From Flavobacteriales bacterium (GTDB taxonomy: Bacteria > Bacteroidota > Bacteroidia > Flavobacteriales_D > Sanyastnellaceae), in assembly GCA_947448135.1 (NCBI GenBank), contig CANFLZ010000004.1:1-64000 (forward strand): 64,000 bases of DNA, in the 5' to 3' direction. The translations under genes and the position numbers were made by a program. This document shows, piece by piece, positions 52,472 through 61,470 of the stretch. The notes beneath the pieces are model-generated. The model saw only the letters and a program-made list of their open reading frames with translations, did not search any database and was not told the origin of the DNA. Each line of letters opens with the position of its first letter. Position 1 is the stretch's first letter.

Positions 52472-53605
52472 TCACCTCATCAGCCTCTCCAAGATGGCCA
52501 TTGTTTCATCTATCTCCTCTTTCGTTGTGTAACGTCCAAATGAGAATCTTACGCTCGCTTGCCCTGTTCGTAAGGCATCAATGGCTGACAATACATGGGA
52601 ACCTTTTGTAGCCCCGCTGCTGCAAGCACTTCCGCCTGAAGCGCAGATGCCTTCTAAATCCATCAAAAACAAAAACATGTCGCTATTGCTGTGCGTTGGG
52701 AATGTGCAATTTAAAACGGTATACAAACTTTCAGCAGATGCACTGTTGCCATTAAACACAATACCAGGAAATGATTTTTCCAATCGCTCTCGCATATATT
52801 GCTTCATAGCGCTGATGTGCTGCTGATGTTCTTCCAATTCAGCATAAGCCAACTCAATGGCCTTGGCCAGTCCTACAATTCCTGCTAAATTTTCTGTCCC
52901 TCCACGCAAGCCACGCTCTTGACCGCCTCCCGTTATATCAGGTTGGATTTTCACGGATCGATTGATGTAAATAAATCCAATGCCTTTGGGACCATGAAAT
53001 TTGTGTGCTGCTGCATTTAACATCATAACCGGTGTCTTCTGCAAATCGAAGCTGTAATGCCCCATGGTTTGCACTGTATCACTATGAAAAACGGCGTAGT
53101 ATTGCTTGCACATTTCCGCTACTTCTTGAAGTGGAAGTAGATTGGCAATTTCATTGTTTCCATGCATCAATGTGACATAGCAATGGGCATTGGTTTGAAG
53201 CAATTCCTCTAGGTGTTTCAAATCCACGCTACCGTTTTCTGTCAATCTCACAAAGTGCAATTTTGCTTTACCTTGTTGGTCCAACAATTCTGCTGTTTTC
53301 ACGATGGCGCTGTGCTCAATGGGTGTCGTGATGATGTGCTGACATCCCATATCTCTCACGGCAGCATGCATGGCTAAGTTATCCGCCTCAGTACCACCAC
53401 TGGTAAAGTAAATTTCATTGGGCTGACAGTTCAACGCCTTGGCAATAATGCGACGTGAAGTTTCAATCGCTGTTTTGCTTCGCCTTCCCAAGTGATGAGA
53501 GGAAGAGGGATTCCCGAAATGTTCCGTCAAATACGGAATCATGGCTTCAAAAACTTCAGGAGCTACAGGTGTAGTGGCTGCGTTATCTAAATAGATGCTT
53601 TTCAT
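52472..53605 (-). CDS. Cysteine desulfurase
   Basis: The 377-residue PLP enzyme releases sulfur from cysteine for Fe-S clusters or thiolation. It has the N-terminal Y-L-D-N-A-A-T-T-P, E-H-S-A-I near 98, the PLP lysine in A-A-H-K-F-H-G-P-K-G near 203, and the active-site cysteine in S-G-G-S-A-C-S-S-G near 322. It is NifS/IscS-like. No iscU or other Fe-S genes are adjacent. It is coupled to glmM by ATGA, an unusual pairing of sulfur and amino-sugar metabolism. Confidence 0.92.
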   Translation of the reverse strand: MKSIYLDNAATTPVAPEVFEAMIPYLTEHFGNPSSSHHLGRRSKTAIETSRRIIAKALNCQPNEIYFTSGGTEADNLAMHAAVRDMGCQHIITTPIEHSAIVKTAELLDQQGKAKLHFVRLTENGSVDLKHLEELLQTNAHCYVTLMHGNNEIANLLPLQEVAEMCKQYYAVFHSDTVQTMGHYSFDLQKTPVMMLNAAAHKFHGPKGIGFIYINRSVKIQPDITGGGQERGLRGGTENLAGIVGLAKAIELAYAELEEHQQHISAMKQYMRERLEKSFPGIVFNGNSASAESLYTVLNCTFPTHSNSDMFLFLMDLEGICASGGSACSSGATKGSHVLSAIDALRTGQASVRFSFGRYTTKEEIDETMAILERLMR

Positions 53606-54987
53606 GAAAAGGAAATGTCGTTAATTTCTTGAATCCAATCTTGTGCTTTTTGGTCGGCCATTTCTTGTGTTGATGCCTCGGTATAAATACGAATGATTGG
53701 CTCTGTGTTGCTTCGTCTCAAGTGCACCCAATAATCGGGGTAATCGATTTTTACACCATCAATCAAATTGATGTTTTCATTTTGATATTTTTCAGCCAAT
53801 GCGCTCAATATTTTCTCGGATGGACGAGAAGGATCCAAATCCACTTTTTTCTTGCCCATAAAATAGGCGGGATATGTCTTTTTCAATTCGGACATGGTCA
53901 TCCCCATTTCCACAAAGTGTGAAAGGAATAGGGCAATTCCCACAATAGCATCGCGACCATAATGCAATTCTGGAACGATGATTCCCCCATTGCCTTCGCC
54001 TCCAATCACAGCTTGGACAGCTTTCATCTTTTCTACTACATTCACTTCTCCTACAGCCGCAGCGAAGTACTCTCCTCCGTGCTTTTCTGTTACATCGTGC
54101 AAAGCTCGTGTTGAACTTAAATTAGAAACCGTATTTCCTTTTTTGTGTTTTAATACATAATCTGCGATGGCAACCAAAGTGTATTCTTCACCGAACAAAA
54201 CTCCGTTTTCATCGATAAAGGCCAATCGATCGACATCTGGATCGACAACAATTCCCAAATCAGCTTTTTCACTTTTTACGCGAGCGCATGTATCCACCAA
54301 GTGTTCAGCCAAAGGCTCAGGATTGTGGGCAAACCGGCCATTGGCTTCTTCATTCAAAACGATAATGTCTTCAACTCCCAATGCGCGCAAAATGGCAGGA
54401 ACAAATGTGGATCCTGAAGAATTAATTCCGTCAACTACCACTTTTAATTTTCGCTGCGCTATACCAGTAGGATTGACCAACTGCATTTTCAAAATGGCAT
54501 CAAAATGAAAATCATGGGCCTCCACTTTTTGGATACTACCCAATTCATCAACGGCTGCAAATGATACGCCTTGTTCTCCCCAGGCGAGCACTTTTTGTCC
54601 TACCTCAGAAGAAATAAATTCACCTTTTTCATTGAGCAATTTCAGTGCATTCCATTGTGCTGGATTGTGACTGGCTGTTAGAATGATACCTGCCTGGGCT
54701 TGAAAATGGACAACCGCCATCTCTACAGTCGGAGTGGTGCTTAATCCCAAATCAATCACATTGGCGCCCATCCCAATGATGGTTTGCGCCGCTAGGCTGG
54801 CAATCATTTCTCCAGAAATCCGAGCATCACGGCCCATCACGATGGTAATATCCTTCTTGTTGAATTTTTCTTGGTGCACAGCGCAAAATGCAGAAGTGAA
54901 TTTGACAACATCCAAAGGGGACAAATTGTCTCCGGGTAAACCGCCTATGGTTCCCCGAATTCCAGATATAGATTTGATCAGTGTCAT
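53602..54987 (-). CDS. glmM: Phosphoglucosamine mutase
   Basis: The 461-residue enzyme converts glucosamine-6-phosphate to glucosamine-1-phosphate for UDP-GlcNAc. It has the N-terminal S-G-I-R-G-T-I-G-G, the phosphoserine loop T-A-S-H-N-P near residue 100, the metal-binding D-P-D-V-D-R near 238 and a late R-R-S-N-T-E-P-I-I-R phosphate loop. A phosphoglucomutase/phosphomannomutase role cannot be fully excluded. The ATG at 54987 is chosen; a weak TATCTTTAC box lies nine bases upstream (54997-55005). Confidence 0.87.
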   Translation of the reverse strand: MTLIKSISGIRGTIGGLPGDNLSPLDVVKFTSAFCAVHQEKFNKKDITIVMGRDARISGEMIASLAAQTIIGMGANVIDLGLSTTPTVEMAVVHFQAQAGIILTASHNPAQWNALKLLNEKGEFISSEVGQKVLAWGEQGVSFAAVDELGSIQKVEAHDFHFDAILKMQLVNPTGIAQRKLKVVVDGINSSGSTFVPAILRALGVEDIIVLNEEANGRFAHNPEPLAEHLVDTCARVKSEKADLGIVVDPDVDRLAFIDENGVLFGEEYTLVAIADYVLKHKKGNTVSNLSSTRALHDVTEKHGGEYFAAAVGEVNVVEKMKAVQAVIGGEGNGGIIVPELHYGRDAIVGIALFLSHFVEMGMTMSELKKTYPAYFMGKKKVDLDPSRPSEKILSALAEKYQNENINLIDGVKIDYPDYWVHLRRSNTEPIIRIYTEASTQEMADQKAQDWIQEINDISFS

Positions 54988-55047
54988 AATGAAAGGGTAA
55001 AGATAAACACGCATTGGGTTGTGATTGAAATTCTTTACCTTTCCAAA

Positions 55048-56466
55048 ATGAAATGCTTTGGCTACCGGTCTTGGTCTGTGTGCTTATTTGTAGGTTTGAT
55101 CTTTGGTCTATTGGGATGTCAATCGGGTGGGCAACAAGCTGTTTTTTCTAAAGATTGGGATGAAATTGTCAAAAGTGACACATTGTTTGTGCTCATGGAA
55201 AATAGCGCTTCTACTTTCTATAATTACCAAGGTGTATCGCAAGGTTTTGATTATGAATTGATGCAAACATTTTGTGCTACCAATCATCTGCATCTCAAAG
55301 TTGTTGTAATGGACAACGTAGATTCCATGTTTCAATTGCTGAATCGCGGTGTGGCCGATGTTATTGCCTCGAATATTACAGAAACTCCATTGCGGGATAG
55401 TTTGTATTTATTTTCGACTCCACTGTACACCACTAGACAGGTATTGGTTCAACGTTGGGCGGATGATGATTTGGTGCATACTTATCCCGTGATAAAAGAC
55501 ACTACGCAATTGGATAGCCTTTCCATTAGTGTGCATCGTTACTCCTCATTTTATGAGCGTTTGAAACAGTTGGAGAAAAATGCTGGAAAGCCATTTGATA
55601 TTCTGGAAGCGCCCGGGAAATACTCTGCAGATGATTTGATTCGTTTGGTATCAGAAGGAAAAATAGAAGCGACAGTAACTGATGCAAGCCTCGCTGGGAT
55701 TTTGGTGGAAGATTACCCCAATGTTCAATTTGAATTGCCGATTACTGTTCCTGAACCAATAGGCTGGGTGATGCGGAAAAATGCTGTTTTATTGAAGGAA
55801 AAGATGGACGAATGGTTGTCCAAAGAACGCGTCCAAATATTGATCAAGCAATTGCGCAAAAAATATTTCAAGGCCAATACAACGCATGTCGCATTGTTTC
55901 ATGCTGATGTGATTATGCCCAAAATAAAAGGCAATCAAATTTCTCCTTATGACAGTCTTTTTAAAAAGGAAGCCAAAGAGATTGGTTGGGATTGGCGCAT
56001 GTTGGCTGCACTATGTTATCAAGAATCCAATTTTGATCCCGGAGTTATTTCGTCGCATGGCGCATTCGGCTTGATGCAGCTGATGCCTGAAACAGCGATG
56101 AAATATGGATGCGATTCAACTGATATGGTGGCTGGAAATGTCCATGCAGCAGCACAACTGTTGAAAGAAGTGGATCGCGCTTTCAGAAAAAGGATCAAAA
56201 ATCCGGAAGAGCGAATGAAGTTTGTATTGGCCTCGTACAATGCAGGATTGGGTCATGTATTCGATGCCATGGTCATTGCCAAACATTTGAACCAACCGGA
56301 TTCTATTTGGTTTGGTCAAGTTGAAAATGCGTTATTGATGAAATCACAGCGGGAGTATTATTCATTACCGGGTGTCAAATCAGGGTATTGTCGTTGTCAG
56401 GAGACTTACCATTTTGTAGATCGTGTATTAAGTTTTTATGAGCATTTTAAAAAGAAAGTAAAATGA
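55048..56466 (+). CDS. MltF-like membrane-bound lytic transglycosylase
   Basis: The 472-residue lipoprotein (lipobox G-L-L-G-C near residue 22) has an N-terminal solute-binding-like domain (about 30-265). An SLT catalytic domain follows: C-Y-Q-E-S-N-F-D-P with the catalytic Glu near 322, then G-A-F-G-L-M-Q-L-M-P-E-T and a later L-A-S-Y-N-A-G-L-G-H. This is the MltF architecture, which cleaves peptidoglycan glycans. The ATG at 55048 follows TACCTTTC by four bases. The next lipoprotein gene overlaps by ATGA. Confidence 0.9.
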   Translation: MKCFGYRSWSVCLFVGLIFGLLGCQSGGQQAVFSKDWDEIVKSDTLFVLMENSASTFYNYQGVSQGFDYELMQTFCATNHLHLKVVVMDNVDSMFQLLNRGVADVIASNITETPLRDSLYLFSTPLYTTRQVLVQRWADDDLVHTYPVIKDTTQLDSLSISVHRYSSFYERLKQLEKNAGKPFDILEAPGKYSADDLIRLVSEGKIEATVTDASLAGILVEDYPNVQFELPITVPEPIGWVMRKNAVLLKEKMDEWLSKERVQILIKQLRKKYFKANTTHVALFHADVIMPKIKGNQISPYDSLFKKEAKEIGWDWRMLAALCYQESNFDPGVISSHGAFGLMQLMPETAMKYGCDSTDMVAGNVHAAAQLLKEVDRAFRKRIKNPEERMKFVLASYNAGLGHVFDAMVIAKHLNQPDSIWFGQVENALLMKSQREYYSLPGVKSGYCRCQETYHFVDRVLSFYEHFKKKVK

Positions 56467-57092
56467 AATATGTAGTTGCATTGTTTTGTCTTTTTTCGCT
56501 GTGGTCCTGTCACAAGAACAAGAATCAGTTTTGGTTATCAGGAACAATTACGGATGACCTCACTGGAAATACAATGTCTGGCGCGGGTGTCAAAGTCGAA
56601 GTCAAAAAGTTGATGTCTGGGGTGTATAATGACGTTTTAGAAACCGCCGCTCAGAGTAATTCGGACGGAAGTGGACATTATGAAATGAAGTGGACAAGAG
56701 AAAATATTGCAGTATGTAAAATCACAGCGAGCCAAACCAATTACTTTGATGCCATTGTTGAAGTAAGTCCCGATTTATTGTCGCCAGGTGAATTTTACAA
56801 TAAAAATATTCAAATGACTCCCAGGGCGGATATTGATTTGCACATTGGTTCCAACGATCCTTCAGCCAACGTCTCAGTAACTTTTTATTCTACTGATGGC
56901 TACTGCAACTGTGATGATTTTGGGACCATCACGATGGCAGGAAACACGGATACTACATTGACTTGCATGGCCTCGGGCGGTAAATGGATCAAGTATCTCA
57001 TTCAGGCAAATGGCAGCGGCGGCACAGTCAACCATTGGGATAGCTTGTATTGCGCACCATTTGTTCATACACCATTTTCTTATATCTATTGA
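56463..57092 (+). CDS. Lipoprotein with carboxypeptidase-regulatory-like domain
   Basis: The 209-residue protein has a lipoprotein signal (L-W-S-C near residue 16). An early beta-rich segment has L-S-G-T-I-T-D-D-L-T-G and then S-D-G-S-G-H-Y, resembling a CRD/CNA_B-like domain. Residues about 100-209 have several cysteines and no recognised domain. Function unknown. It is translationally coupled to the MltF-like gene (ATGA) and followed closely by the glycosylasparaginase gene, so these may be envelope-related. Confidence 0.65.
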   Translation: MKYVVALFCLFSLWSCHKNKNQFWLSGTITDDLTGNTMSGAGVKVEVKKLMSGVYNDVLETAAQSNSDGSGHYEMKWTRENIAVCKITASQTNYFDAIVEVSPDLLSPGEFYNKNIQMTPRADIDLHIGSNDPSANVSVTFYSTDGYCNCDDFGTITMAGNTDTTLTCMASGGKWIKYLIQANGSGGTVNHWDSLYCAPFVHTPFSYIY

Positions 57093-57093
57093 A

Positions 57094-58071
57094 ATGCGAA
57101 ATCGTAGAAACTTTTTAAAAACCATGGCTGCCTTATCGGCATTGCCTTTTTTGTCGTTTATTCCAGAAAAGAAGAAGCCAGTTGATCGATACAAAAAAGG
57201 CCTTGTGTTGAGCACTTGGAATTTTGGTTTAAAAGCCAATGCGGCGGCTGCTATCACCCTGCAAAATGGAGGCAAGGCCGTAGACATGGTAGAGGCTGCA
57301 GGTAGAGAAATGGAATCAGACTTGACAGAGCTTTCTATTGGCCTAGGTGGGTTACCTGATCGTGAGGGACATACCACTTTGGACGCTTGTATCATGAATC
57401 ATGAAGGCAAAGCTGGATCAGTTTGTTTTCTTGAAAAAATCATGCATCCTGTTTCTGTGGCAAGAGCGATCATGGAAAAAACCCCACACGTGATTTTAGT
57501 AGGAGATGGGGCGCAGCAATTTGCAGTTGAAAATGGATTTTCAAAGGACAATTATGTCAATCCAGCAGCTGAAAAAGCTTGGAAAGAATGGTTGATCAAG
57601 AGTGAATACAAGCCTGTTATCAATATTGAGAACCATGACACCATTGGTATTCTGGCACAGGATGCTATTGGAAATTTGAGTGGCGCATGTACTACCAGTG
57701 GATTGGCATTCAAGATGCGCGGAAGAGTGGGAGATTCTCCCATTATTGGAAGTGGTTTGTATGTGGATAACGAAGTGGGAGCTGCTACAGCGACAGGGCT
57801 GGGTGAAACGATTCTCCGTTCTTGCTCATCTTTCTTAATTGTTGAATTAATGCGTCAAGGAAAATCTCCGCAAGAAGCTTGTGAAGAGGCCATTCATCGA
57901 TTGGTTAAAATCAACGAGCACATTATAAAAATAGAAGACTATCAAGCTTGTTTTTTGGCTTGTAATACAAATGGCGATGTTGGGGCTTACAGTGTACACC
58001 CAGGTTTTACCTATGCAATTTGGAAAGATGGAAAACCAGAAGTATTACCTTCTAAGAGTTTATTGAGCTGA
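57094..58071 (+). CDS. N4-(beta-N-acetylglucosaminyl)-L-asparaginase (glycosylasparaginase), Tat-exported
   Basis: The 325-residue Ntn hydrolase cleaves the GlcNAc-Asn bond of glycosylated Asn. The N-terminus has a twin-arginine motif N-R-R-N-F-L-K-T, then a hydrophobic segment, so export through Tat is likely. The self-cleavage site N-H-D-T-I-G near 184 with nucleophile Thr, and G-S-G-L-Y-V-D-N-E-V-G-A-A near 228 are diagnostic. The product should be a two-chain enzyme. It ends overlapping a convergent gene by 12 bp. Confidence 0.88.
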   Translation: MRNRRNFLKTMAALSALPFLSFIPEKKKPVDRYKKGLVLSTWNFGLKANAAAAITLQNGGKAVDMVEAAGREMESDLTELSIGLGGLPDREGHTTLDACIMNHEGKAGSVCFLEKIMHPVSVARAIMEKTPHVILVGDGAQQFAVENGFSKDNYVNPAAEKAWKEWLIKSEYKPVINIENHDTIGILAQDAIGNLSGACTTSGLAFKMRGRVGDSPIIGSGLYVDNEVGAATATGLGETILRSCSSFLIVELMRQGKSPQEACEEAIHRLVKINEHIIKIEDYQACFLACNTNGDVGAYSVHPGFTYAIWKDGKPEVLPSKSLLS

Positions 58072-58371
58072 TGAAAATTTAGCTTGTACTTCTTCAAGTA
58101 CAGTTGCTGGACCACCATGGTGCTCGAAAATCAATGCGCTAGGAAATTTCTCGTTTTTCCATTGAATCAATTCAGAATAGTCACTGGGATTGACAGCTCC
58201 TGTAAAGACAATCATGTCCAATTGAGTAGCCTGGTATTCCTCGATAATTTTCTCAACTTGGTCGAAACCATTGACCTCAAAGCCTCCTTTAGAAAGAATG
58301 CCTTGGACATTGTCCACCATGTATTGATGTTTACCTAAGATCAGGATGTGCCTTACACTGTTCTCTTCCAT
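58060..58371 (-). CDS. Small protein resembling a degenerate receiver domain
   Basis: The 103-residue protein begins R-H-I-L-I-L-G-K-H and contains Q-L-D-M-I-V-F-T-G-A-V-N-P near 55, with an alpha/beta pattern like a response-regulator receiver. The paired acidic residues at the start and the phospho-accepting Asp position are not acidic, so phosphorylation is unlikely. I do not recognise a family. An exact TAATTTTG box (58393-58400) lies 21 bases upstream. The 3' end overlaps the asparaginase gene. Confidence 0.6.
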   Translation of the reverse strand: MEENSVRHILILGKHQYMVDNVQGILSKGGFEVNGFDQVEKIIEEYQATQLDMIVFTGAVNPSDYSELIQWKNEKFPSALIFEHHGGPATVLEEVQAKFSSAQ

Positions 58372-58392
58372 ATCCTCTTTTTACGCGCTGCA

Positions 58393-58400
58393 AAATTACA
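58393..58400 (-). promoter_or_regulatory. -7 promoter box for the receiver-like gene
   Basis: The minus strand reads TAATTTTG, an exact TAnnTTTG match, 21 bases upstream of the ATG at 58371. Confidence 0.5.
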
Positions 58401-58450
58401 TGGTTTGATTCCTTTTTTGCCTTTAATTTGTCTCAACTTCTTTTATTAAC

Positions 58451-59299
58451 ATGAATCAACTTTCAATTGCGCGACCTATCAATTTGATTATCATTGCATT
58501 GAATATAATAGTTGTTGATTTTTTTATTTGTTCACAGGGTTCCTTTTCTTGGTATGAAGTCGCAGTTTTGATATTGAAAATCTTGGTAATGGTTCTACTG
58601 GCTGCAGGGGGCAATATGATCAATGATTACTTTGATCAAAAGGCAGATGCTTTGAACAAACCCAAGAGTCAATTGGTTGGAAAAGTAATTGCTCCCAAGC
58701 GAGTTATTTGGTTGCATTTGGTGATAACCACATTGGCTATCCTTTTGGGTGCCCTGTTGTCTTTTTGGACGGGTCATTGGTTTTACTCAATTGTAACCCT
58801 ATTGTATGCAATCGTTTTGTACCTATACACTCCTTTTTTTAAGCGCATTCCGATTCTGGGAAATTTGGTCATCGCTTTTTGTGTAGCATTTATTCCATAT
58901 TGGACAGCTTATGGACATTTTTCAATTGGGCAGGGCAATAGTCAAAAAATAATTTGGCTCATGGCATTTGCATTTTTGTCCAATTTTATTCGAGAATGGG
59001 TGAAGGATGTGCAAGATGTGCAAGGGGATACTGCTCAGGGATATCGCACTGCAGCGGTGCGTTGGGGATTTCAAACTTCCAAGTATACGCTCTATGCGCT
59101 CTGGTGGCTGATGATTGCGCTATGTTGTATTTACTGTTGGTCCCATTTCTCAATTGAGACTTTCATCTTGGTGCTATTGCCGAGTGCTTTTGGTTGGACG
59201 CCACTCTGGATAGCCACAAAAAATCAAGACTTTAAACGAATATCCTTGATTCTAAAAATCATCATGGTAATGGGGATGATTGGAGTAATCATCCATTAA
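58451..59299 (+). CDS. UbiA-family prenyltransferase
   Basis: The 282-residue inner-membrane protein has eight to nine hydrophobic segments. The first aspartate-rich motif N-D-Y-F-D-Q-K-A-D lies near residue 57 and the second, W-V-K-D-V-Q-D-V-Q-G-D near 182. In Flavobacteria this family is usually annotated as geranylgeranylglycerol-phosphate geranylgeranyltransferase; a menaquinone role is also possible. It overlaps the convergent Maf gene by 4 bp. Confidence 0.85.
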   Translation: MNQLSIARPINLIIIALNIIVVDFFICSQGSFSWYEVAVLILKILVMVLLAAGGNMINDYFDQKADALNKPKSQLVGKVIAPKRVIWLHLVITTLAILLGALLSFWTGHWFYSIVTLLYAIVLYLYTPFFKRIPILGNLVIAFCVAFIPYWTAYGHFSIGQGNSQKIIWLMAFAFLSNFIREWVKDVQDVQGDTAQGYRTAAVRWGFQTSKYTLYALWWLMIALCCIYCWSHFSIETFILVLLPSAFGWTPLWIATKNQDFKRISLILKIIMVMGMIGVIIH

Positions 59300-59883
59300 A
59301 GAATAATTTCTTTCAGTGCATTGTAAAGCAGATGGGTGGGCAATCCCATTACGGTATAAAATGATCCTTCCATGTGCTCAATTCCGATTAATCCAATAAA
59401 ATCCTGTGCGCCATAACTTCCTGCTTTGTCAAAGGGGGCATGATGATCAATGTAATAATTGATTTCCTCAGTGGTTAGTTTTTGAAATTTGACTTTAGTA
59501 CAGTCACAACGAGTAATTTTCTTTTTGCCCATCACCAATGTAATGGCCGTAAAAACCTCATGAGTTTGACCGCTCAAGGTTTGTAACATCTGTAATGCTT
59601 CTTCGCGATCCTGGGGTTTGTTCAAGGCGTTATCGTTCATCCATACGATGGTGTCACTTGCGATGATAATCGTTTGTTCATCATAAAGATGTTGAAAATG
59701 CTGGGCTTTGAGTTCGCTCAGAAATTCAGGAATTTCAGATCCTTTTAAGCTGGGATCAAAACGCTCGTCGAGATCAGCGGAAACGACCTCAAATGTGATT
59801 CCCATCAACTGCAATAGCTCCCTTCTTCGTGGCGATTGGGAAGCCAATATCACTTTGAATTTTTTTAATTCTTCCAATATCAT
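59296..59883 (-). CDS. Maf-like nucleotide pyrophosphatase
   Basis: The 195-residue protein begins I-L-A-S-Q-S-P-R-R-R-E-L-L, the Maf phosphate-binding start. I-I-A-S-D-T-I-V-W near 73, K-P-Q-D-R-E-E-A near 90 and a later G-S-Y-G-A-Q-D-F segment complete the fold. Maf proteins hydrolyse non-canonical or dTTP/UTP-type nucleotides and may affect cell division. The start codon is four bases from TAACTTAG (59888-59895), a weak box in the 38-base divergent gap with guaA. Confidence 0.92.
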   Translation of the reverse strand: MILEELKKFKVILASQSPRRRELLQLMGITFEVVSADLDERFDPSLKGSEIPEFLSELKAQHFQHLYDEQTIIIASDTIVWMNDNALNKPQDREEALQMLQTLSGQTHEVFTAITLVMGKKKITRCDCTKVKFQKLTTEEINYYIDHHAPFDKAGSYGAQDFIGLIGIEHMEGSFYTVMGLPTHLLYNALKEIIL

Positions 59884-59910
59884 TTCGCTAAGTTATTGCT
59901 GTTCGCGCCG

Positions 59911-59918
59911 TACCTTTG
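59911..59918 (+). promoter_or_regulatory. -7 promoter box of guaA, 3 bases from the start codon
   Basis: TACCTTTG, an exact TAnnTTTG match, is followed by CAC and the ATG at 59922. The transcript would therefore be expected to start at or just inside the start codon. Confidence 0.6.
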
Positions 59919-59921
59919 CAC

Positions 59922-61454
59922 ATGCACCAACAAATTTTAATTTTAGATTTTGGATCCCAAGTAACACAGCTCATCGCTCGTCGTTTAAGGGAATTAAATG
60001 TTTATTGTGAAATTCATCCTTGGAATAAAATCCCAGCTTTGCATGAAAGTATTCGGGGAGTGATTTTGTCGGGAAGTCCTTTTTCCGTTCATCAAGAGGG
60101 TGCTCCACTACCAGATTTAACGGCTATTTATGATCAATTTCCAGTTTTAGGAATTTGTTATGGAGCACAATTAATGGCAACCCATCATGGGGGAAAAGTA
60201 ATGCGTTCCACTCATCGAGAATATGGTCGTGCCGTATTGTCGTCTTCGATGAGTGAGCATCCATTGATGAAGGGGGTTAGCGCAGAGAGTCAAGTTTGGA
60301 TGTCTCATGGCGATACCATTGAATCTGCGGGAGAGAATGCGTTGGTTTTTTGCAGTACAAACGATGTTCATTTTGCAGGATACCAAATTGCTGGCAAACA
60401 CCGTTATGGAGTTCAATTTCATCCGGAAGTGTACCATAGCTTGGAGGGCATTCATATGTTGCGAAATTTTGTGATGGATGTCTGTGGATGTACCGGTGAT
60501 TGGACGCCGTCTGCATTTGTAGAAGAGACGATTCAATCCATCCAGCAGCAATTAGGAGAAGATAAGGTGATTCTGGGATTAAGTGGTGGCGTAGATTCTA
60601 CGGTGGCTGCTGTGATTTTAAATAAAGCCATAGGCGATAGATTGCATTGCATTTTTGTCGACAATGGTTTGCTGCGCAAAGATGAGTTTGAGCAAGTGTT
60701 GGCTGATTATCAGGGAATGGGATTGAATGTGAAGGGTGTCCGCGCTGCGGATCGTTTCTATGATGCATTGGCTGGATTAGAAGATCCAGAATTAAAACGC
60801 AAGGCCATTGGAAAAACGTTCATCGATGTCTTTGATGAAGAATCAAAATTGGTGACCAACGCGAAATGGTTGGGGCAGGGAACAATCTATCCAGATGTTA
60901 TCGAAAGTGTCAGTGCGACTGGTGGGCCTTCTGCCACTATTAAAAGTCACCACAATGTGGGTGGATTACCGGATTACATGAAATTGAAAGTTGTAGAGCC
61001 ATTGCGCTCTTTGTTCAAAGATGAAGTGAGAAGGGTCGGAGCAAGCTTGGGCATATCTTCACTATTGTTGGGTAGACATCCTTTTCCTGGACCAGGTTTG
61101 GGCATCAGAATATTGGGGGATATCACTCCAGAGAAGGTGCAATTGTTGCAAGAAGCAGATGCTATTTTTATCAATGCCCTGAAATCAGAGGGATTGTATG
61201 ACAAGGTTTGGCAAGCGGGCGTTATTTTATTGCCCGTCAAGAGTGTTGGAGTAATGGGTGATGAAAGAACGTACGAGCGCGCTGTTGCGTTGAGAGCTGT
61301 TTCATCTACGGATGGAATGACAGCTGATTGGGTGGATTTGCCATACGCTTTTCTGGCTAAAGTAAGTAATGATATCATCAACCAAGTGCGCGGAATCAAT
61401 CGCGTTGTTTACGATATCAGTTCAAAACCACCTGCAACCATTGAATGGGAATAA
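59922..61454 (+). CDS. guaA: GMP synthase (glutamine-hydrolysing)
   Basis: The 510-residue enzyme makes GMP from XMP. The amidotransferase domain has D-F-G-S-Q near the N-terminus, the catalytic Cys in G-I-C-Y-G-A-Q near 78, and F-H-P-E-V near 165. The ATP-pyrophosphatase domain has L-S-G-G-V-D-S near 222. The C-terminal dimerisation domain has [10 protein letters not shown] near 388. The ATG at 59922 is chosen over a TTG six bases upstream, because that codon would lie in the promoter box. Confidence 0.97.
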   Translation: MHQQILILDFGSQVTQLIARRLRELNVYCEIHPWNKIPALHESIRGVILSGSPFSVHQEGAPLPDLTAIYDQFPVLGICYGAQLMATHHGGKVMRSTHREYGRAVLSSSMSEHPLMKGVSAESQVWMSHGDTIESAGENALVFCSTNDVHFAGYQIAGKHRYGVQFHPEVYHSLEGIHMLRNFVMDVCGCTGDWTPSAFVEETIQSIQQQLGEDKVILGLSGGVDSTVAAVILNKAIGDRLHCIFVDNGLLRKDEFEQVLADYQGMGLNVKGVRAADRFYDALAGLEDPELKRKAIGKTFIDVFDEESKLVTNAKWLGQGTIYPDVIESVSATGGPSATIKSHHNVGGLPDYMKLKVVEPLRSLFKDEVRRVGASLGISSLLLGRHPFPGPGLGIRILGDITPEKVQLLQEADAIFINALKSEGLYDKVWQAGVILLPVKSVGVMGDERTYERAVALRAVSSTDGMTADWVDLPYAFLAKVSNDIINQVRGINRVVYDISSKPPATIEWE

Positions 61455-61458
61455 TTTA

Positions 61459-61466
61459 TATTTTTG
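61459..61466 (+). promoter_or_regulatory. -7 promoter box of the LysM gene, 4 bases from the start codon
   Basis: TATTTTTG, an exact TAnnTTTG match, is followed by ATAT and the ATG at 61471. It lies only four bases after the guaA stop codon. Confidence 0.55.
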
Positions 61467-61470
61467 ATAT

